64,000 bases of DNA from Piezodorus guildinii (taxonomy: Eukaryota > Arthropoda > Insecta > Hemiptera > Pentatomidae), in the NCBI GenBank assembly GCA_023052935.1, contig CM041293.1, forward strand, positions 170,273,341 through 170,337,340, in the 5' to 3' direction. The notes beneath the pieces are model-generated. The model was not told where the DNA came from and did no database searches. It saw only the letters and a program-made list of their open reading frames with translations. Positions 50,236-62,034 of this stretch are shown here, piece after piece. The position numbers and the translations under genes were made by a program. Position 1 is the first letter of the stretch. Each line of letters opens with the position of its first letter.

Positions 50236-50424
50236 AAGTCAATTGTAACCTTTTCCAAGTCAAATGTAACTTTTTCCATTTCAAATGTAACCTTTTCCAA
50301 GTCAAATGTAACCCTTTCCATTTCAAATGTCACCTTTTCCATTTCAAATGTTACCTTTTCCAAGTCAAATGTCACCTTTTCCATTTCAAATGTTACCTTT
50401 TCCAAGTCAAATGTCACCTTTTTC
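50236..50424. repeat. 21-bp minisatellite, left arm
   Basis: Nine units of 21 bp in two variants. Since 21 is a multiple of 3, both strands stay open by chance (KVTFEME/KVTFDLE on one strand, SNVTFSI/SNVTFSK on the other). These are not genes. Confidence 0.88.
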
Positions 50425-50639
50425 TTCACTTCTAGCCTTAAAATTCCGTTTTATTTATTGAAAAATAAATAGTTTAATTAACGTTATGACTTTTTTAATA
50501 ATTTTGGCATATCATATCGGTATTTTTTTTTGTTTTTTTAGATATTTGATATACAGTTCGGTGTTTTACTAGCTAATATTTAAAAAAACTAATTATCGTC
50601 TATTTAGTTTTAAGAGAGTTATTGATTTTGAGTTTGTAG

Positions 50640-51500
50640 AGGGGAGGGGTAGTTTTTGTGAATAATTAATGTGTTTTCGGGTATTATAATTACGTTTTTC
50701 GAGCTGTATTTTTTATCGCTCGCGTGCATGTTAACTCGCATTAACTTTTAATGTTTTTTATTGATATAGGGATTAATTAATGTGCTTTCGGGTGGTTATG
50801 ATTACGTTTTTTGAGCTGTATCTTTTATCGGTCATGCATATTTCAACTCGCACTTACTTTTAATGTTTTTTATTGATATAGGGATTAATTATTTTGCTTT
50901 CGGGTGGTTATGATTACGTTTTTTGAGCTGTATCTTTTATCGGTCAGGCATATTTCAACTCGCACTTACTTTTAATGTTTTTTATTGATATAGGGATTAA
51001 TTATTTTGCTTTCGGGTGGATATGATTACGTCTTTCGAGCTGTATTTTTTATCGCTCGCGTGCATGTTAACTCGAATTTACTTTTAATATTTTTTATTCA
51101 TATAGGGATTAATTGTTTTGCCTTCGGTGGTTATGATTACGTTTTTCGAGCTGTATTTTTTTATTACTAACGCTAATTTTAACTAAAATTTACTTTTTAT
51201 GTTTTTTATTGAAACAGAGAGTGATAATTGTGTTTTCTGGTCCTATAATTAAGTTTTTTGAGTTTTATTTTGTCATTACTCCCACGCATTTATCTCGAAT
51301 TTACTTTTAATCTTTTTATTTTTATAGAGATCTATCCTTGTGTTTTCGCGGGGTTATGAAAATGTTTAATAGGTTTTTTTATTATCACTTGTGCGGATTT
51401 CAACTCGACTTTATTTTTGATATTTTTTTATTGATATTGGGATTGATTATTTGTTTTTTGTTCTCATTATAACGTTGCTGGAATATACATCGTTTAGCTT
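50640..51500. repeat. ~112-bp tandem repeats, left arm into loop
   Basis: About eight units at roughly 50,665, 50,770, 50,881, 50,995, 51,107, 51,220, 51,330 and 51,440, each with GTGTTTTCGGG- or TTTGCTTTCGGGTGG-like, TATGATTACGTTTTT and GAGCTGTAT. Units are most similar in the arm and decay toward the loop. Confidence 0.8.
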
Positions 51501-51850
51501 TTTTTTTTTTACTTTTTTATTATTATTATTATGTTATAAATGGATTAGTTATAGTTCTTTTTCTAGCGTACTGAGTAAATTTTTTCAACTAAATCTTTTG
51601 TAAGGATCCGCTTCCTAACTTGGTCTTACAATTATTTGATAATTTAATTGGGAATCGTTTATTCTATTTTCGGGTGTTCTTATAACAGTATTTGAACCAA
51701 ATTTGTTATCGCTTTTACTCATTTTACGTTACTGTTCCTATTTCATAAATATTCGATAGAGGGAACGTAAATAGTAGTTTCGGGAATCCTAATAGAGTTT
51801 ATGACATTTTTTTAGAGCTAGTGCACTTTTTAACTTAAATGAAAAGTGAT
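51501..51850. other. Foldback loop centre
   Basis: AT-rich sequence between the two sets of inverted repeats. No open reading frame or transposase motif. Confidence 0.6.
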
Positions 51851-52480
51851 CTAGAAGAATGCGCAATCGCGATGTAACGTCCAGATCAAAAATTTAATCA
51901 GATTCTGCAAAAACACAATAAATAATATTTACATCAAATTATAACATATTACCAACGATCTGTAGAAATTCCCAAACGCATAAAAGAATAAAGTTCAAAG
52001 CACGTTATGAGAATCCCCAAAAACAAAAAAAAGACCACTCCAAAAGCAAGTTGAAATGAGAGCAAGCGACAATAAAAACAGCTTAAAAAACGTAATCACA
52101 AGACCCGAAAAGATAATTACTAACCTCTATAACAATAAATAATATTAAAAGTAAATGCGAATTGAAATACGCATAAGCGATAAAAGATACAGCTCAAAAA
52201 CGTAATCATAACCACCCGAAAGCAAAATAATTAATCCCTATATCAATAAAAAACATTAAAAGTAAGTGCGAGTTGAAATATGCATGACCGATAAAAGATA
52301 CAGCTCAAAAAACGTAATCATAACCACCCGAAAGCACATTAATTAATCCCTATATCAATAAAAAACATTAAAAGTTAATGCGAGTTAACATGCACGCGAG
52401 CGATAAAAAATACAGCTCGAAAAACGTAATTATAATACCCGAAAACACATTAATTATTCACAAAAACTACCCCTCCCCTC
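51851..52480. repeat. ~112-bp tandem repeats, right arm (inverted)
   Basis: Reverse-complement set of the 112-bp units (GTAATCATAACCACCCGAAA, CCTATATCAATAAAAAACAT), about four clear units. Confidence 0.8.
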
Positions 52481-52698
52481 TACAAACTCAAAATCAATAA
52501 CTCTCTTAAAACTAAATAGACGATAATTAGTTTTTTTAAATATTAGCTAGTAAAAAACCGAACTGTATATCAAATATCTAAAAAAACAAAAAAAAAATAC
52601 CGATATGATATGCCAAAATTATTAAAAAAGTCATAACGTTAATTAAACTAATTATTTTTCAATAAATAAATAAATAAAACGGAATTTTAAGGCTAGAA

Positions 52699-52890
52699 GT
52701 GAAGAAAAAGGTGACATTTGACTTGGAAAAGGTAACATTTGAAATGGAAAAGGTGACATTTGACTTGGAAAAGGTAACATTTGAAATGGAAAAGGTGACA
52801 TTTGAAATGGAAAGGGTTACATTTGACTTGGAAAAGGTGACATTTGAAATGGAAAAAGTTACATTTGACTTGGAAAAGGTTACAATTGAC
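52699..52890. repeat. 21-bp minisatellite, right arm
   Basis: Same nine units in the same order as the left arm, inverted. The match in unit order shows the arms arose by inverted duplication or are kept alike by gene conversion. Confidence 0.88.
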
Positions 52891-52945
52891 TTGGAAATGC
52901 TATACCTTACATTTTAGAGGCCTTGGGCAAGTCATTATTAGAAAA

Positions 52946-52951
<6 letters not shown>

Positions 52952-53004
<53 letters not shown>
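52952..53004. repeat. (TA)n microsatellite with (TG)n edge
   Basis: About 50 bp of TA followed by GTGTGTGTGTATG. Lies between the foldback element and R9 copy H. Confidence 0.88.
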
Positions 53005-53014
<10 letters not shown>

Positions 53015-53027
53015 ATGTATACATAAT

Positions 53028-53850
53028 GTAAATGAAAGTAAAAACGTTAAGAATAAATTGAATTTAGTCTCCATAGAAACATGTGTTTTATTAAAAAATC
53101 TAATTTTATTGTCTTAAACAATCAGTTAGTTTTATAGGCTTTACATCTGCCTCAATTAAAGTTTACAATTTTGTATATAAAATAATATTTTTTCTAAAAT
53201 TATTAACTTTCGAACTATATATTATACATCTATATTGAAGTTTTTATTCTTGAAAATACAAAAATTGCAACAAAAAAATAAGTTATCTCTTTCCTCCTTT
53301 AGTTGGTTATTGAATTTTTTTCAAGGAATAGATTTACCTGTTTTTCATCAATGCTAACAAGATGATACGATTAATTTGTTCAAATTGTTCAAATGTACAA
53401 TATTAAAGATACTTTACGTGAAGAAAATTTAAAATATCAGCCTTTAAACCCTATCAGACTATTTCAATCAGAATGAAACCTACATCGTATTAAGGTGCGT
53501 TAAACTTTACATCAATATATTTAGTTTAATAAAAATCATTTGAGCTGTTTTTGTGAAAATAGTAAAATATATTTAAAATGCATGGAATAAAGTGGAAGTT
53601 CTGGTTCGCTAATTTTGATGAAAAAGTTGCTGTAACTACTCAAACTTATAGTTGTATTATATACGAAATTTAAGTTTCTAACGCCTTTTCGTTTTTGTGC
53701 TAAAATTACAACATGCAAACACACGAAGACAAACTCACAGTCTTTTTCGTGGGTCTTTGTTATTTGGACTCAGGAGAACCTACAACGTGAGTTTCTGTTG
53801 AAAACTAAAGTTCGAACATTTTAATTCGAATACTTTTAAATATAACCTAT
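53028..53850 (+). repeat. R9 repeat, copy H (diverged)
   Basis: Starts AATGAAAGTAAAAACG and follows the R9 order: CATAGAAACATGTGTTTTAT, TTCCTCCTTTAGTTGGTTAT, AAAATAGTAAAATATATT-like, GTCTTTTTCGTGGGTCTTTG, GAGTTTCTGTTGAAAACT. More diverged than copies A-E. Confidence 0.65.
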
Positions 53851-54540
53851 GTTAGAAACTTAAATCTAAAACTTATCATTTGTTGTGATAGAGCCACAGC
53901 TGGTACTACCTTTATCTTCAAACACCAGGAACTGAATCAAAACTTATCTTCAAAATTTAATTCTAAATGTGGATTTGCACTTTCTTTTAACAATGTAAAT
54001 ATCAAACAATACTTTTTAACCTGTCCGTTAAGCATTAACATATTATGAAGTAACCTGTTGAACTGCACCTGGTATTCGAAAATAAACCTAATCTTATATA
54101 TTTTAGACCATAAATAAAAACTAAATACACGAAATCTCTAAGGTAAAAGGACTGACCTTTTTCTTAAATCCAGAACTACTTATCACTGTCATTATAGAAT
54201 ATCGAAAAATGATACCATTTCCCAGTTGTAACCCAAACATAACCTTCCTAGTACACAAATGTAGCAAACGTACCCATTAAACTTATCAGATAACACCGGA
54301 TTCTTTCTATCGCCCCATTTTCTAACCTATTCCACCCTAATAAAATGCCCAAACTCGGAGTGTTTTTTACTAGATCTTGGGTTAGTTGGAACAAATGTCT
54401 GATTCCTTTATATCTGATACAGGCTTGCTGGAAGGAATTGAATGTACCGCGCATGATCTGGTTGCCTTATAGTCCTAACAATGAACCTGTCCCTGCTTCG
54501 CACGGCTCAATTTTTTAACAAGGTGTAATTTATGTTTAAA
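53851..54540. other. No gene identified
   Basis: A minus-strand frame at 54,248-54,454 has no recognisable motif. Otherwise AT-rich sequence without features. Confidence 0.4.
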
Positions 54541-55351
54541 AAATCTGGTGCGGGAAACGCACTACTTTCCCTTACCTTCGTTTTAAAAATTGATTAGAGA
54601 ATTTTCAAATATGAGTGAAACAATTAAATAGTTAGTTAAATGAATTTCTAGAGAAAGATGTGTTTTATTAAAAAATCTATTACATTTTCATAAAAAATAA
54701 TCAGTTAGATTTATCGGTTTTTCATCATTCTCTATCAACTTTTAAAAGCTTGTGTATGAGATAATATTTTTTTTCTAAAAGCTTTCCAACAATATATTAC
54801 ACATGTATATTACTGTTCTTATGTTCAAAAACAAAAATTTCATCAAAAATATATTTTTCAGTTTTCTTCTTTAGTTGTTTTCCAAATTCGCACAACTTAC
54901 ACATTTATCTGTTACTTATCAATGCTTGCAAGATAATATGTTTTTTTTTTTTTATAAAATATACAAAATTAAAGGTACTTTAGAAGAAGAAAATTTAAAA
55001 TATCGGCATTTAAGCCCTGTCAGGCTATTTTTATCAGAATCAAACCTACAAGATATAAAAGCACATTAAATTTTACATCGATATAGCGTATTTAATCAAA
55101 ATCGTCGGAACCGTTTTCGAGAAAATAAAAAAAAAATGCAAAATACATGGTATAAAGTGGCTCTTCTGGTAAGCTAATTTTGATGAAAAAGGTTTTGTAA
55201 CGTCTCGGGCGTATAGTTGTCTTAAATATGAAATTTCAGTTTCAGAGGACTTTTCGTTTCCGCCCGGGAGTTACCACACACGGACACACACAGACCTTTT
55301 TGCGGGACTTGGTTATTTGGACTTAGGGGTCCCTAAAACGTGTATTTCCGT
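54541..55351 (+). repeat. R9 repeat, copy I
   Basis: Left end CTGGTGCGGGAAACGCACTA. All internal blocks are present: AATCGTCGGAACCGTTTTCG, GTCTCGGGCGTATAGTTGTC, TTTTTGCGGGACTTGGTTAT, ACGTGTATTTCCGTT. Breaks off inside the last block. Confidence 0.75.
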
Positions 55352-55670
55352 TATAATTAGAATATGTATACATATAGATTGATAAATGGAAGGATTATAA
55401 TTACCTTTAAAATTAAGAATAAAATAAAACCTATCTGTTAAAGTCCCTTTTATTTTATTTTATTTTTTTAAATAGGTCAAGCCGTTCCGCGTTATACTTA
55501 TGGCCTTTTGTTATATTTATTTTATAAATTTAATTTATTGATAATGTCTGTATAATTTATTATCAGTTGTTTTGTATCTGTTTTGTAATTTATTGTTCTA
55601 TTTTTATTGTTTTGTGATGTATCTAAAATTTCTGTTTTTTCAATGTTAAATTTATGTTGTATTGTTATAC
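55352..55670. repeat. Flank of J5 with an inverted partner beyond J5
   Basis: The part from about 55,545 to 55,662 (TCTGTTTTGTAATTTATTGT, CTAAAATTTCTG, AATGTTAAATTTATGTTG) is found reversed at about 60,757-60,890, on the other side of J5. TGTTATAC at 55,663-55,670 is the left J5 target copy. Confidence 0.55.
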
Positions 55671-55966
55671 GCAGTTCTGCGCATGCGCATGAGTATAGCA
55701 GTCATCATTCAAATCGTCTCTTGGATTTCAGTTGGAATTCACTTCAGTACAATCTTGAAAACCTCACCAGACTTCAAGATAACAGCAGCAGTAAATATTG
55801 GAGCAAAGAACAGTAAGTTTTGTTACAATTTACAGTGTAAAGTGAATGCTGGGTAACCTCTTCACATCAGCTGATTGCCAGTAGCTCGGCAAGGCCGGGA
55901 TTGCTTTTTATTTTCTTTAGTTCTTGTTTTATTTCCCACATCTAGTTATTATCTTCTTCACATGAA

Positions 55967-57282
55967 ATGCGATATTTTCACCAAGTGATGTCCTCCAAAG
56001 CATCAGCTAAAAGATCTAGATCTAGTGGTTCAATCACGTCTCCCATAAAACAAAGACCCCGCCGTGATACTAATAAAAAATTAAATCAGCAAGGAACCCC
56101 TTCAGGTACTAATACCGAATCTGAACCACAACCTGGCACATCGTCACAAGGGATGACTGATGAATCTCCGTTTTTCACTCCAAATCCTTTTCAAATTCTA
56201 TATAATGAAAAAGAAAACATGGAATCTGCTCCTACGCCCAGTGAACCACGGCCTCCACCGATATTTGTCAAAAATATTAAAAATTTTCAGTTGTTGTGTG
56301 CTCAATTGAATAAAATTACCGACTCCACCAGCTACTACTGTATGAGTAGAATCAATGACACCAAAATATCACCGACCACCGCCGAGACTTATAGAAAAAT
56401 AGTGAAATATCTAACTGATACTAAAGCGGATTTCCATACCAGCTACGCCAAGAGAGATCTCTTAGAGTTGTAATCAGAAATCTACATTCTTCTACACCAG
56501 TTGAAGCTATCAAAGAAGAACTTATAGAGATGGGTTACAAAGTGCGCCAAGTCACTAATGTCATAAAAGATAGAGTTCAACTTCCTCTATTCTTTGTTGA
56601 CCTGGAACCATTGTCAGGGGTAGAAAAAATTTACGATCTAAAAAGACTGTACTATACAAGTGTAAAAGTCAAAAAACCTTACACCAAGAGAGAAATTGTT
56701 CAGTGTCACAATTGTCAGGCGTATGGTCATACCAAAAGTTACTGTTATCACATACCACGCTGCGTGAAATGCGGTGAACAGCACAAGTCTGTGGAATGTA
56801 CAAAACCAAAGTCAACACCCGCTGTATGTGCTCATTGCCTCAAGGACCACCCGGCCAACTACAAAGGATGCCAAATCTATAAGGAACTAAGGACCAGGTA
56901 TCAAACACCCCAAGTACTGGATGAAACAGCAAGACAGACAAGAACTAGAAGAGAACCCTCAAAAATAATCGATGCCAATGTATCATTTGCCCACTTACTT
57001 GGAGGTGGGAACCAATGTAGTGAAGCCGAGGCCCTGCCGGAACTGCAAAATGTACCAAAATATCCTCAGTCCATTCAACAAATACCTCTTCCTCAAAACG
57101 TAATCAATCCTAAAAATCCTCATCCACAACAAATCTCTCATATCCCACGTCCTTCAAATGCCACAGACCTTACCAGTTTGATGACATCCTTCATTTCCGA
57201 AATCAAATCCCTTGTCATACCCCTAATCACAATCCTTACGAACCTTGTATCAAATCTCATTCCTGCCTTACAAAAACCATAA
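55967..57282 (+). pseudogene. J5 ORF1 (Gag-like), one frameshift
   Basis: Begins MRYFHQVMSSKASAKRSRSS. Proceeds to DTKADFHTS, where sequence corresponding to 'YQLRQERALRVVIRN' of J3 is damaged near 56,440-56,470, and resumes in another frame with MGYKVRQVTNVIKDRVQLPL. Three zinc knuckles follow: CHNCQAYGHTKSYC, CVKCGEQHKSVEC and CAHCLKDHPANYKGC. Ends LVSNLIPALQKP and TAA, directly followed by the ORF2 ATG. Confidence 0.85.
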
Positions 57283-59960
57283 ATGACCTCACCTAATTCC
57301 TTATCCATTCTCCTTTGGAATGCGAATGGTGTTAGAACTCACACTGACGAACTTACAGCCTTACTGCAAGAAAAAACGTTGATGTTGCACTCATTACTGA
57401 AACTAGACTAACCAATAAACAGTACTTCAAAATACCTGAATACACGACATACCGGACAGACCAACCAGACGGCAAAGCCCATGCCGGTACTGCAGTCATT
57501 GTCCACCGATCCCTCTCCCATCACTTACACCCACTTCCCGCCCACGACTTCCTACAAGCCACCTCTGTTATAATCAAGACCTTTTCCTTTCCGCTCGTCA
57601 TCGCATCAGCATACTGCCCTCCTAAACATTCTATTTCCATTACCCAATTTGGATCCTTCCTCAACTCATTGGGGAATCACTTTATTCTGGGTGCAGACCT
57701 AAACGCCAAGCACCAACAATGGGGTTCCAGGACCACAAATACTCGTGGACGGACATTGCAGGCTGCACTCAACTCCCGACGCCTTAATCTCCTACCTCCC
57801 AATTCCCCTACCTACTGGCCAACAGATCCTAACCGTAATCCAGACATCCTCGACTTCTTCATCCACAGCGGATTAGGCTCCCTGAACTATTCCGTAACTC
57901 GCCTTGATGAACTATCCTCTGACCATAGTCCACTGATTCTAAATGTATCCTTAACACCTATGCCTAAACCTGTCCCACCGTCGTTCATCAGAGGCCCTAT
58001 CAACTGGAACCTCTTCCGCGAAATCCTCACCAATGATATTGACCTCAGAGTGACTCTCAAAACCCAAACTGACCTTGACGATGCCGTCTATTCCTTTACA
58101 ACCTCGATTCAACAAGCCGCCTGGACTGCCTCCGTTCCCAAGCACTCCCAAATAAATCCTTACAAAAACTATTTACCACAACACCTCCTAGACCTAATCC
58201 ACACCAAACGCCGAGCCAGAACATTATGGCAACGCACCCGCCACACAGCAGATAGCCACTCCTATAACTTTTATTGTAGACAATTAAAGCGAGAGTTGGC
58301 GATCTTCCGTTCTCAATCCTACAATTCCTACCTCTCCTCTCTCACGACTCGTGACAATTCCTTGTGGAATGTCACGAAGAGAATCCTAAAATCACCCCTG
58401 ATATCCCATCCTCTCCGGCGTAGTGATAATTCCTGGGCTGCTTCTGACAAAGATAGGGCCCAGGAATTTGCACTACACCTTTCCAAGGTATTCACTCCTC
58501 ATTCTGATCTCAATCCAACCCATACCGCAATAGTTGAAGAGTTCCTTACGTCACCGATACCAATTTCCTTACCACCTAAAGCAATCAATCCCTCTGAGGT
58601 CAAATATCTTCTTAAAAAGCTTCCTTTCCGTAAATCCCCTGGATACGATCTCCTTACTCCTCAAATTCTAAGACAACTTCCACCTAAAGCCATTACATTC
58701 CTTACATATATCTATAACTGTATCCAACGCACTACCTATTTCCCTCTGTTGTGGAAACACTCGACTATCATCCTTTTCCTAAAACCAGGTAAACCCTCCA
58801 ACTGTACATCATCCTACAGACCTATTAGCCTTCTTCCGATCCTCTCCAAAATCTTCGAAAAACTCCTATTAAAACGAATCCTAGCCAAATTTCATAATTT
58901 TCCTCCACACCAGTTTGGATTCCGTCCTCAACATTCCACGGTTCAGCAAGGACTCCGAGTTGTAGACCACATTTCCTCCGCCCTTGAGAGCAAGGAGTAT
59001 TGTTCGGGTGCCTTTCTGGACATAGCGCAAGCTTTTGACCGGGTGTGGCACCAGGGATTGCTCTTTAAGCTCAAAACCCATTTACCCCAATCCTTATACC
59101 TAGTCCTCCGGTCCTATTTATCAAACCGCTCCTTCCGAGTTCGCTGTGGTTTAGAGTTTTCCAAACATTATACTGTTGAGGCCGGTGTTCCTCAAGGCAG
59201 CGTCTTAGGACCCGTCCTCTACATCCTCTATACCGCCGATATCCCTACCGATCCCGATACCTTTCTGGCAACATTTGCTGATGACACAGCCATTTTATCA
59301 TCCGATTCCGATCCTGAAGCAGCATCGCTAAATCTCTAAAGGCACCTTTCCCTTTTCGAAGACTAGTGTAATGCTTTGCGTATTAAGGTGAACGAAAGAA
59401 AATGCACACACGTCACCTTCACCCTTCGACGCAAATCCTGCCCAACAGTTAAACTCAATTCCATACCGCTTCCTTCCTCAGACACAGTCCGGTATCTGGG
59501 CTTTTTACTAGACAAAAGACTAACGTGGAACCCACATACAAGACTTAAAAGAAAAGAACTCAACCGCAGATTCGGCCAGTTATACAGACTATTAAACAGA
59601 AAATCTCATCTTACAGTTGACAACAAATTACTAATATACAAGACAGTACTGAAACCTATATGGACCTACGGACTTGAGCTGTGGGGGACAGCTAAATACT
59701 CTAACATCAAACGCATCCAATCCTTCCAATCCAAAGTCCTACGAACAATAGTTAATGCTCCATATTATGTATCCAACTGTACCTTACACCACGACCTCAA
59801 TATTCCATTCATTTTAGATCTGGTACCATCCAAATTTTCTAATTTCCATCGGAACCTCCTTCATCATCCTAATCCTTTAGCTCAATCCCTCTCCAGCTCC
59901 ACCCACCCCTACAATCCTCCACGAAGATTGAAACGGCAGTGGCCCCGCGACGTTCTATAA
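57283..59960 (+). pseudogene. J5 ORF2 (endonuclease-reverse transcriptase), broken
   Basis: After about 30 codons (LLWNANGVRTHTDELTALLQ) a one-base loss at about 57,370 shifts the frame. The rest of the endonuclease (FILGADLNAKHQQWGSRTTN, SSDHSPLIL) and the RT (PISLLPILSKIFEKLLLKRI, HQFGFRPQHSTVQQ, AFLDIAQAFDRVWHQG, GVPQGSVLGPVLYILYTADI, TFADDTAILSS) follow in one frame. A TAA at 59,337 and a TAG at about 59,364 fall between the active site and the C-terminal part, which is intact to RRLKRQWPRDVL. Confidence 0.88.
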
Positions 59961-60421
59961 CATTTATACTGGAGTTCTGACACTGGTCAGATCCTCCACT
60001 CATGTACTGTATGTTTGTGGCTATTGCGCCCTAACTCAGCTTCTACTGGCTAAGACCAGTGATGCGGCTGAGAGAGAGGCGCTGGGATCTCTTGGATTCC
60101 GCTTTTTTCCTCCACAAGTGGAGGGAAAAGCCCAGTCTGGGGTCCCCTTAGCAGTTGTAAATATTGTATATAGTTATGTTTGTTTGTATGATTTTTATTT
60201 ATTTGCCAACTTTGTATTTATTTCAATTATAGGTTGTTGTTGTTTTGTTTTTTTTTTGTTTGTTTTTTTTATTTTGTTATATTTTATTGTACATATAAAT
60301 GATTTTTTTTTTCTATTTTATGTAATTTGACTTTATCGTTATTTTCTGTATATATTGTATGAATGTGGTCCTATATCTCTATTACTATTGTTCATTCTGA
60401 AACAGATTGTAATATTTCTCA

Positions 60422-60463
<42 letters not shown>
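59961..60463 (+). terminator. J5 3' UTR and poly-A tail
   Basis: Longer than that of J3, with an extra GC-richer part (GCGGCTGAGAGAGAGGCGCT). AATAAA at 60,421 merges with the A tail. Confidence 0.75.
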
Positions 60464-60465
<2 letters not shown>

Positions 60466-61180
60466 TTATGCTATGCTCTAACTAACAGATAGAATATCAA
60501 GTACTTTTAAAAAATATGATCACCAAAATATCTCATTTAGTCTATACAACAATAATAAATTAGAATAATATTTGAGCAAAATGAGAGATGAAATAGAAAA
60601 AATGGATAAGCAAAACGTAATATACATAATAGACAGTAAAAAAAGTATAGCTGAGACATCTAAAAAAAACTGAAAACAAGAATATCCACATACATCTAAT
60701 TGTGAAAATATAAAAATACCAATACAACAGCATTATCATCATATAACATAACAAAAGAACATAAATTTAACTTTGAAAATACAGAAATTTTAGATTCATA
60801 ACAAAACGATAGAAATAGAAAATTATTAGAACCAACACACATCACCAAACATAGTAAGATAAATAAATAAATAAATTACAAAACGGATACAAAACACCTC
60901 GGAATAGGTAATTATAATTAGTATAATTAGAATATGTAGTTAATTGAAATAAAAATAAATACAGACTTAGGGATTATACAGGTATATAAGAAGAATATAC
61001 CATAGAACAATGTGTAAAAATATAAACAAAATAAACAGTGATCCAACATAAACAAAACGTATAAAGTGAGAATAACAGGTAAATCATAGATCAATATGTG
61101 TTTAATTAATATTGACGATTTAAATTAAAATGTATAAAGATATTTTCGAAAGATGTATGATGAAATATGAGAATGAAAGG
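60464..61180. other. A-rich flank of J5 with inverted arm
   Basis: About 60,757-60,890 is the reversed partner of 55,545-55,662. The rest is A-rich with no gene. The minus-strand frame at 60,560-60,754 is low-complexity hydrophobic and not credible. Confidence 0.45.
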
Positions 61181-61476
61181 GGAGCCGGTGGCTGAGTGGC
61201 TAGCGCGCTAGTCTCCCACGCCAGAGTTGTGATTTCGAGTCCCAGTCCCAGCGGGACTTTTATATGAATATAATTAAATGGGGACTCACTCACAGCCTCT
61301 CTCCCGGGTCGTGAGACCCGTCAGTCTACTGGTGGCAACTCGCAAAAATAGGCGTAAGGAGTGATGAACCTACCCTAAACATTTCATCGAGAAACGTGAA
61401 TATATTCTCCCAGGAGTCTATACCACGCGGCCAAGGGCCTACACGGCCTGTCGCGCCAGGGAAAAAAAAAGAAAAA
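61181..61476 (+). mobile_element. SINE-A copy 1 (tRNA-derived, complete)
   Basis: Head GGAGCCGGTGGCTGAGTGGC and TAGCGCGCTAGTCTCCCACG carry the A box; AGAGTTGTGATTTCGAGTCC the B box. The ~200-bp body includes CCACGCGGCCAAGGGCCTAC, and an A-rich tail ends it. This is the best copy of the family (others at 3,047-3,290 and 43,421-43,625). Confidence 0.8.
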
Positions 61477-62034
61477 ATGATGAAATAATGTAATTTTGCT
61501 AACTTAAACTATAAAAATTGTTTGAGAATGGAGACAAAAACCCCGAAATATAGAGAAATATTGTGATGGAAATTGCAGAAAAATAAATTTTATAAATGGA
61601 AGTTATTGATTGCTTATTTAAACATTATGAATTGTTCTAATCCTTTATCCATTCAAAGACAAAGATCTGAAGCTATGTCCTATTCAGATCTAATATTTTT
61701 TTTATTCTTTTGTTAGAGGTGACTAAGTTTTGAATCAAACGATAGTATTCGAAAATGAGAAAAAACATGTAATTTCAGAATATTCATTATCTTAACCATA
61801 AGCTGTGTTAATTTTGTATTTTGTGCAATAATTTAGATGTTAAAATGGACATCTAGTTATAAATATATATATATAATTTTTTTATTAGTAATTTTGAAAA
61901 TTTACTTCACAAGAGTTTTTTTTTTATGAGATTTGGAATAGTTGTTGTTTTTTACTTGTAGAGTCTTGAGGATGGGAGTGAGATCCTGAGACGTCTGTGT
62001 TATGAAAATTAATAATTAAAGTTTAGTATATATA
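61477..62034. other. No gene identified
   Basis: AT-rich sequence. No coding frame, RNA or transposon recognised. Confidence 0.4.

Larger units (their letters stand above)
50224..52904. mobile_element. 2.7-kb foldback element with repeat-bearing inverted arms
   Basis: Starts TATAGCATTTCCAAGTCAAT and ends with its reverse complement. Arms of ~770 bp (50,224 to about 50,990; about 52,135 to 52,904) are nearly identical. From outside in: nine 21-bp units (GTAACCTTTTCC plus AAGTC- or ATTTC-type halves, ordered A A B A B B A B A in both arms), a ~230-bp unique part, then ~112-bp repeats (ATAGGGATTAATTA, TTTCGGGTGGTTATGATTAC) that continue, diverging, into the loop. No transposase. The structure resembles Drosophila FB/Galileo-type foldback transposons. 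A TA flank is possible but ambiguous. Confidence 0.85.
55671..60463 (+). mobile_element. Jockey-clade LINE J5, full length, recently inactivated
   Basis: 4,793 bp, same subfamily as J3. 5' end GCAGTTCTGCGCATGCGCAT, ORF1, TAAATG junction, ORF2, ~500-bp 3' UTR, and a pure A tail of about 37 bases. Flanked by TGTTATAC / TGTTATGC (7 of 8). ORF1 has one frameshift; ORF2 one single-base deletion and two stops. The long A tail suggests the insertion is not old. Confidence 0.9.

Noticed and set aside
50175..50472. Repetitive heptad protein (KVTFEME...) on one strand and SNVTFSI... on the other
   Set aside because: A 21-bp minisatellite stays open in every frame by arithmetic. Both arms and both strands show it, with no start context or domain.
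50640..51500. CRISPR-like array
   Set aside because: Units are directly adjacent ~112-bp repeats with no unique spacers, in a eukaryotic foldback element.
50190..52950. Assembly artefact as explanation of the foldback palindrome
   Set aside because: The arms differ by small indels and the loop is long and unique, which argues for a real structure; raw reads should still be inspected.
61181..61260. Possible tRNA gene
   Set aside because: A and B boxes are present, but there is no foldable acceptor stem and the sequence continues into a SINE body found elsewhere. The same applies to 4,018, 4,268, 6,465, 10,813 and 42,549.
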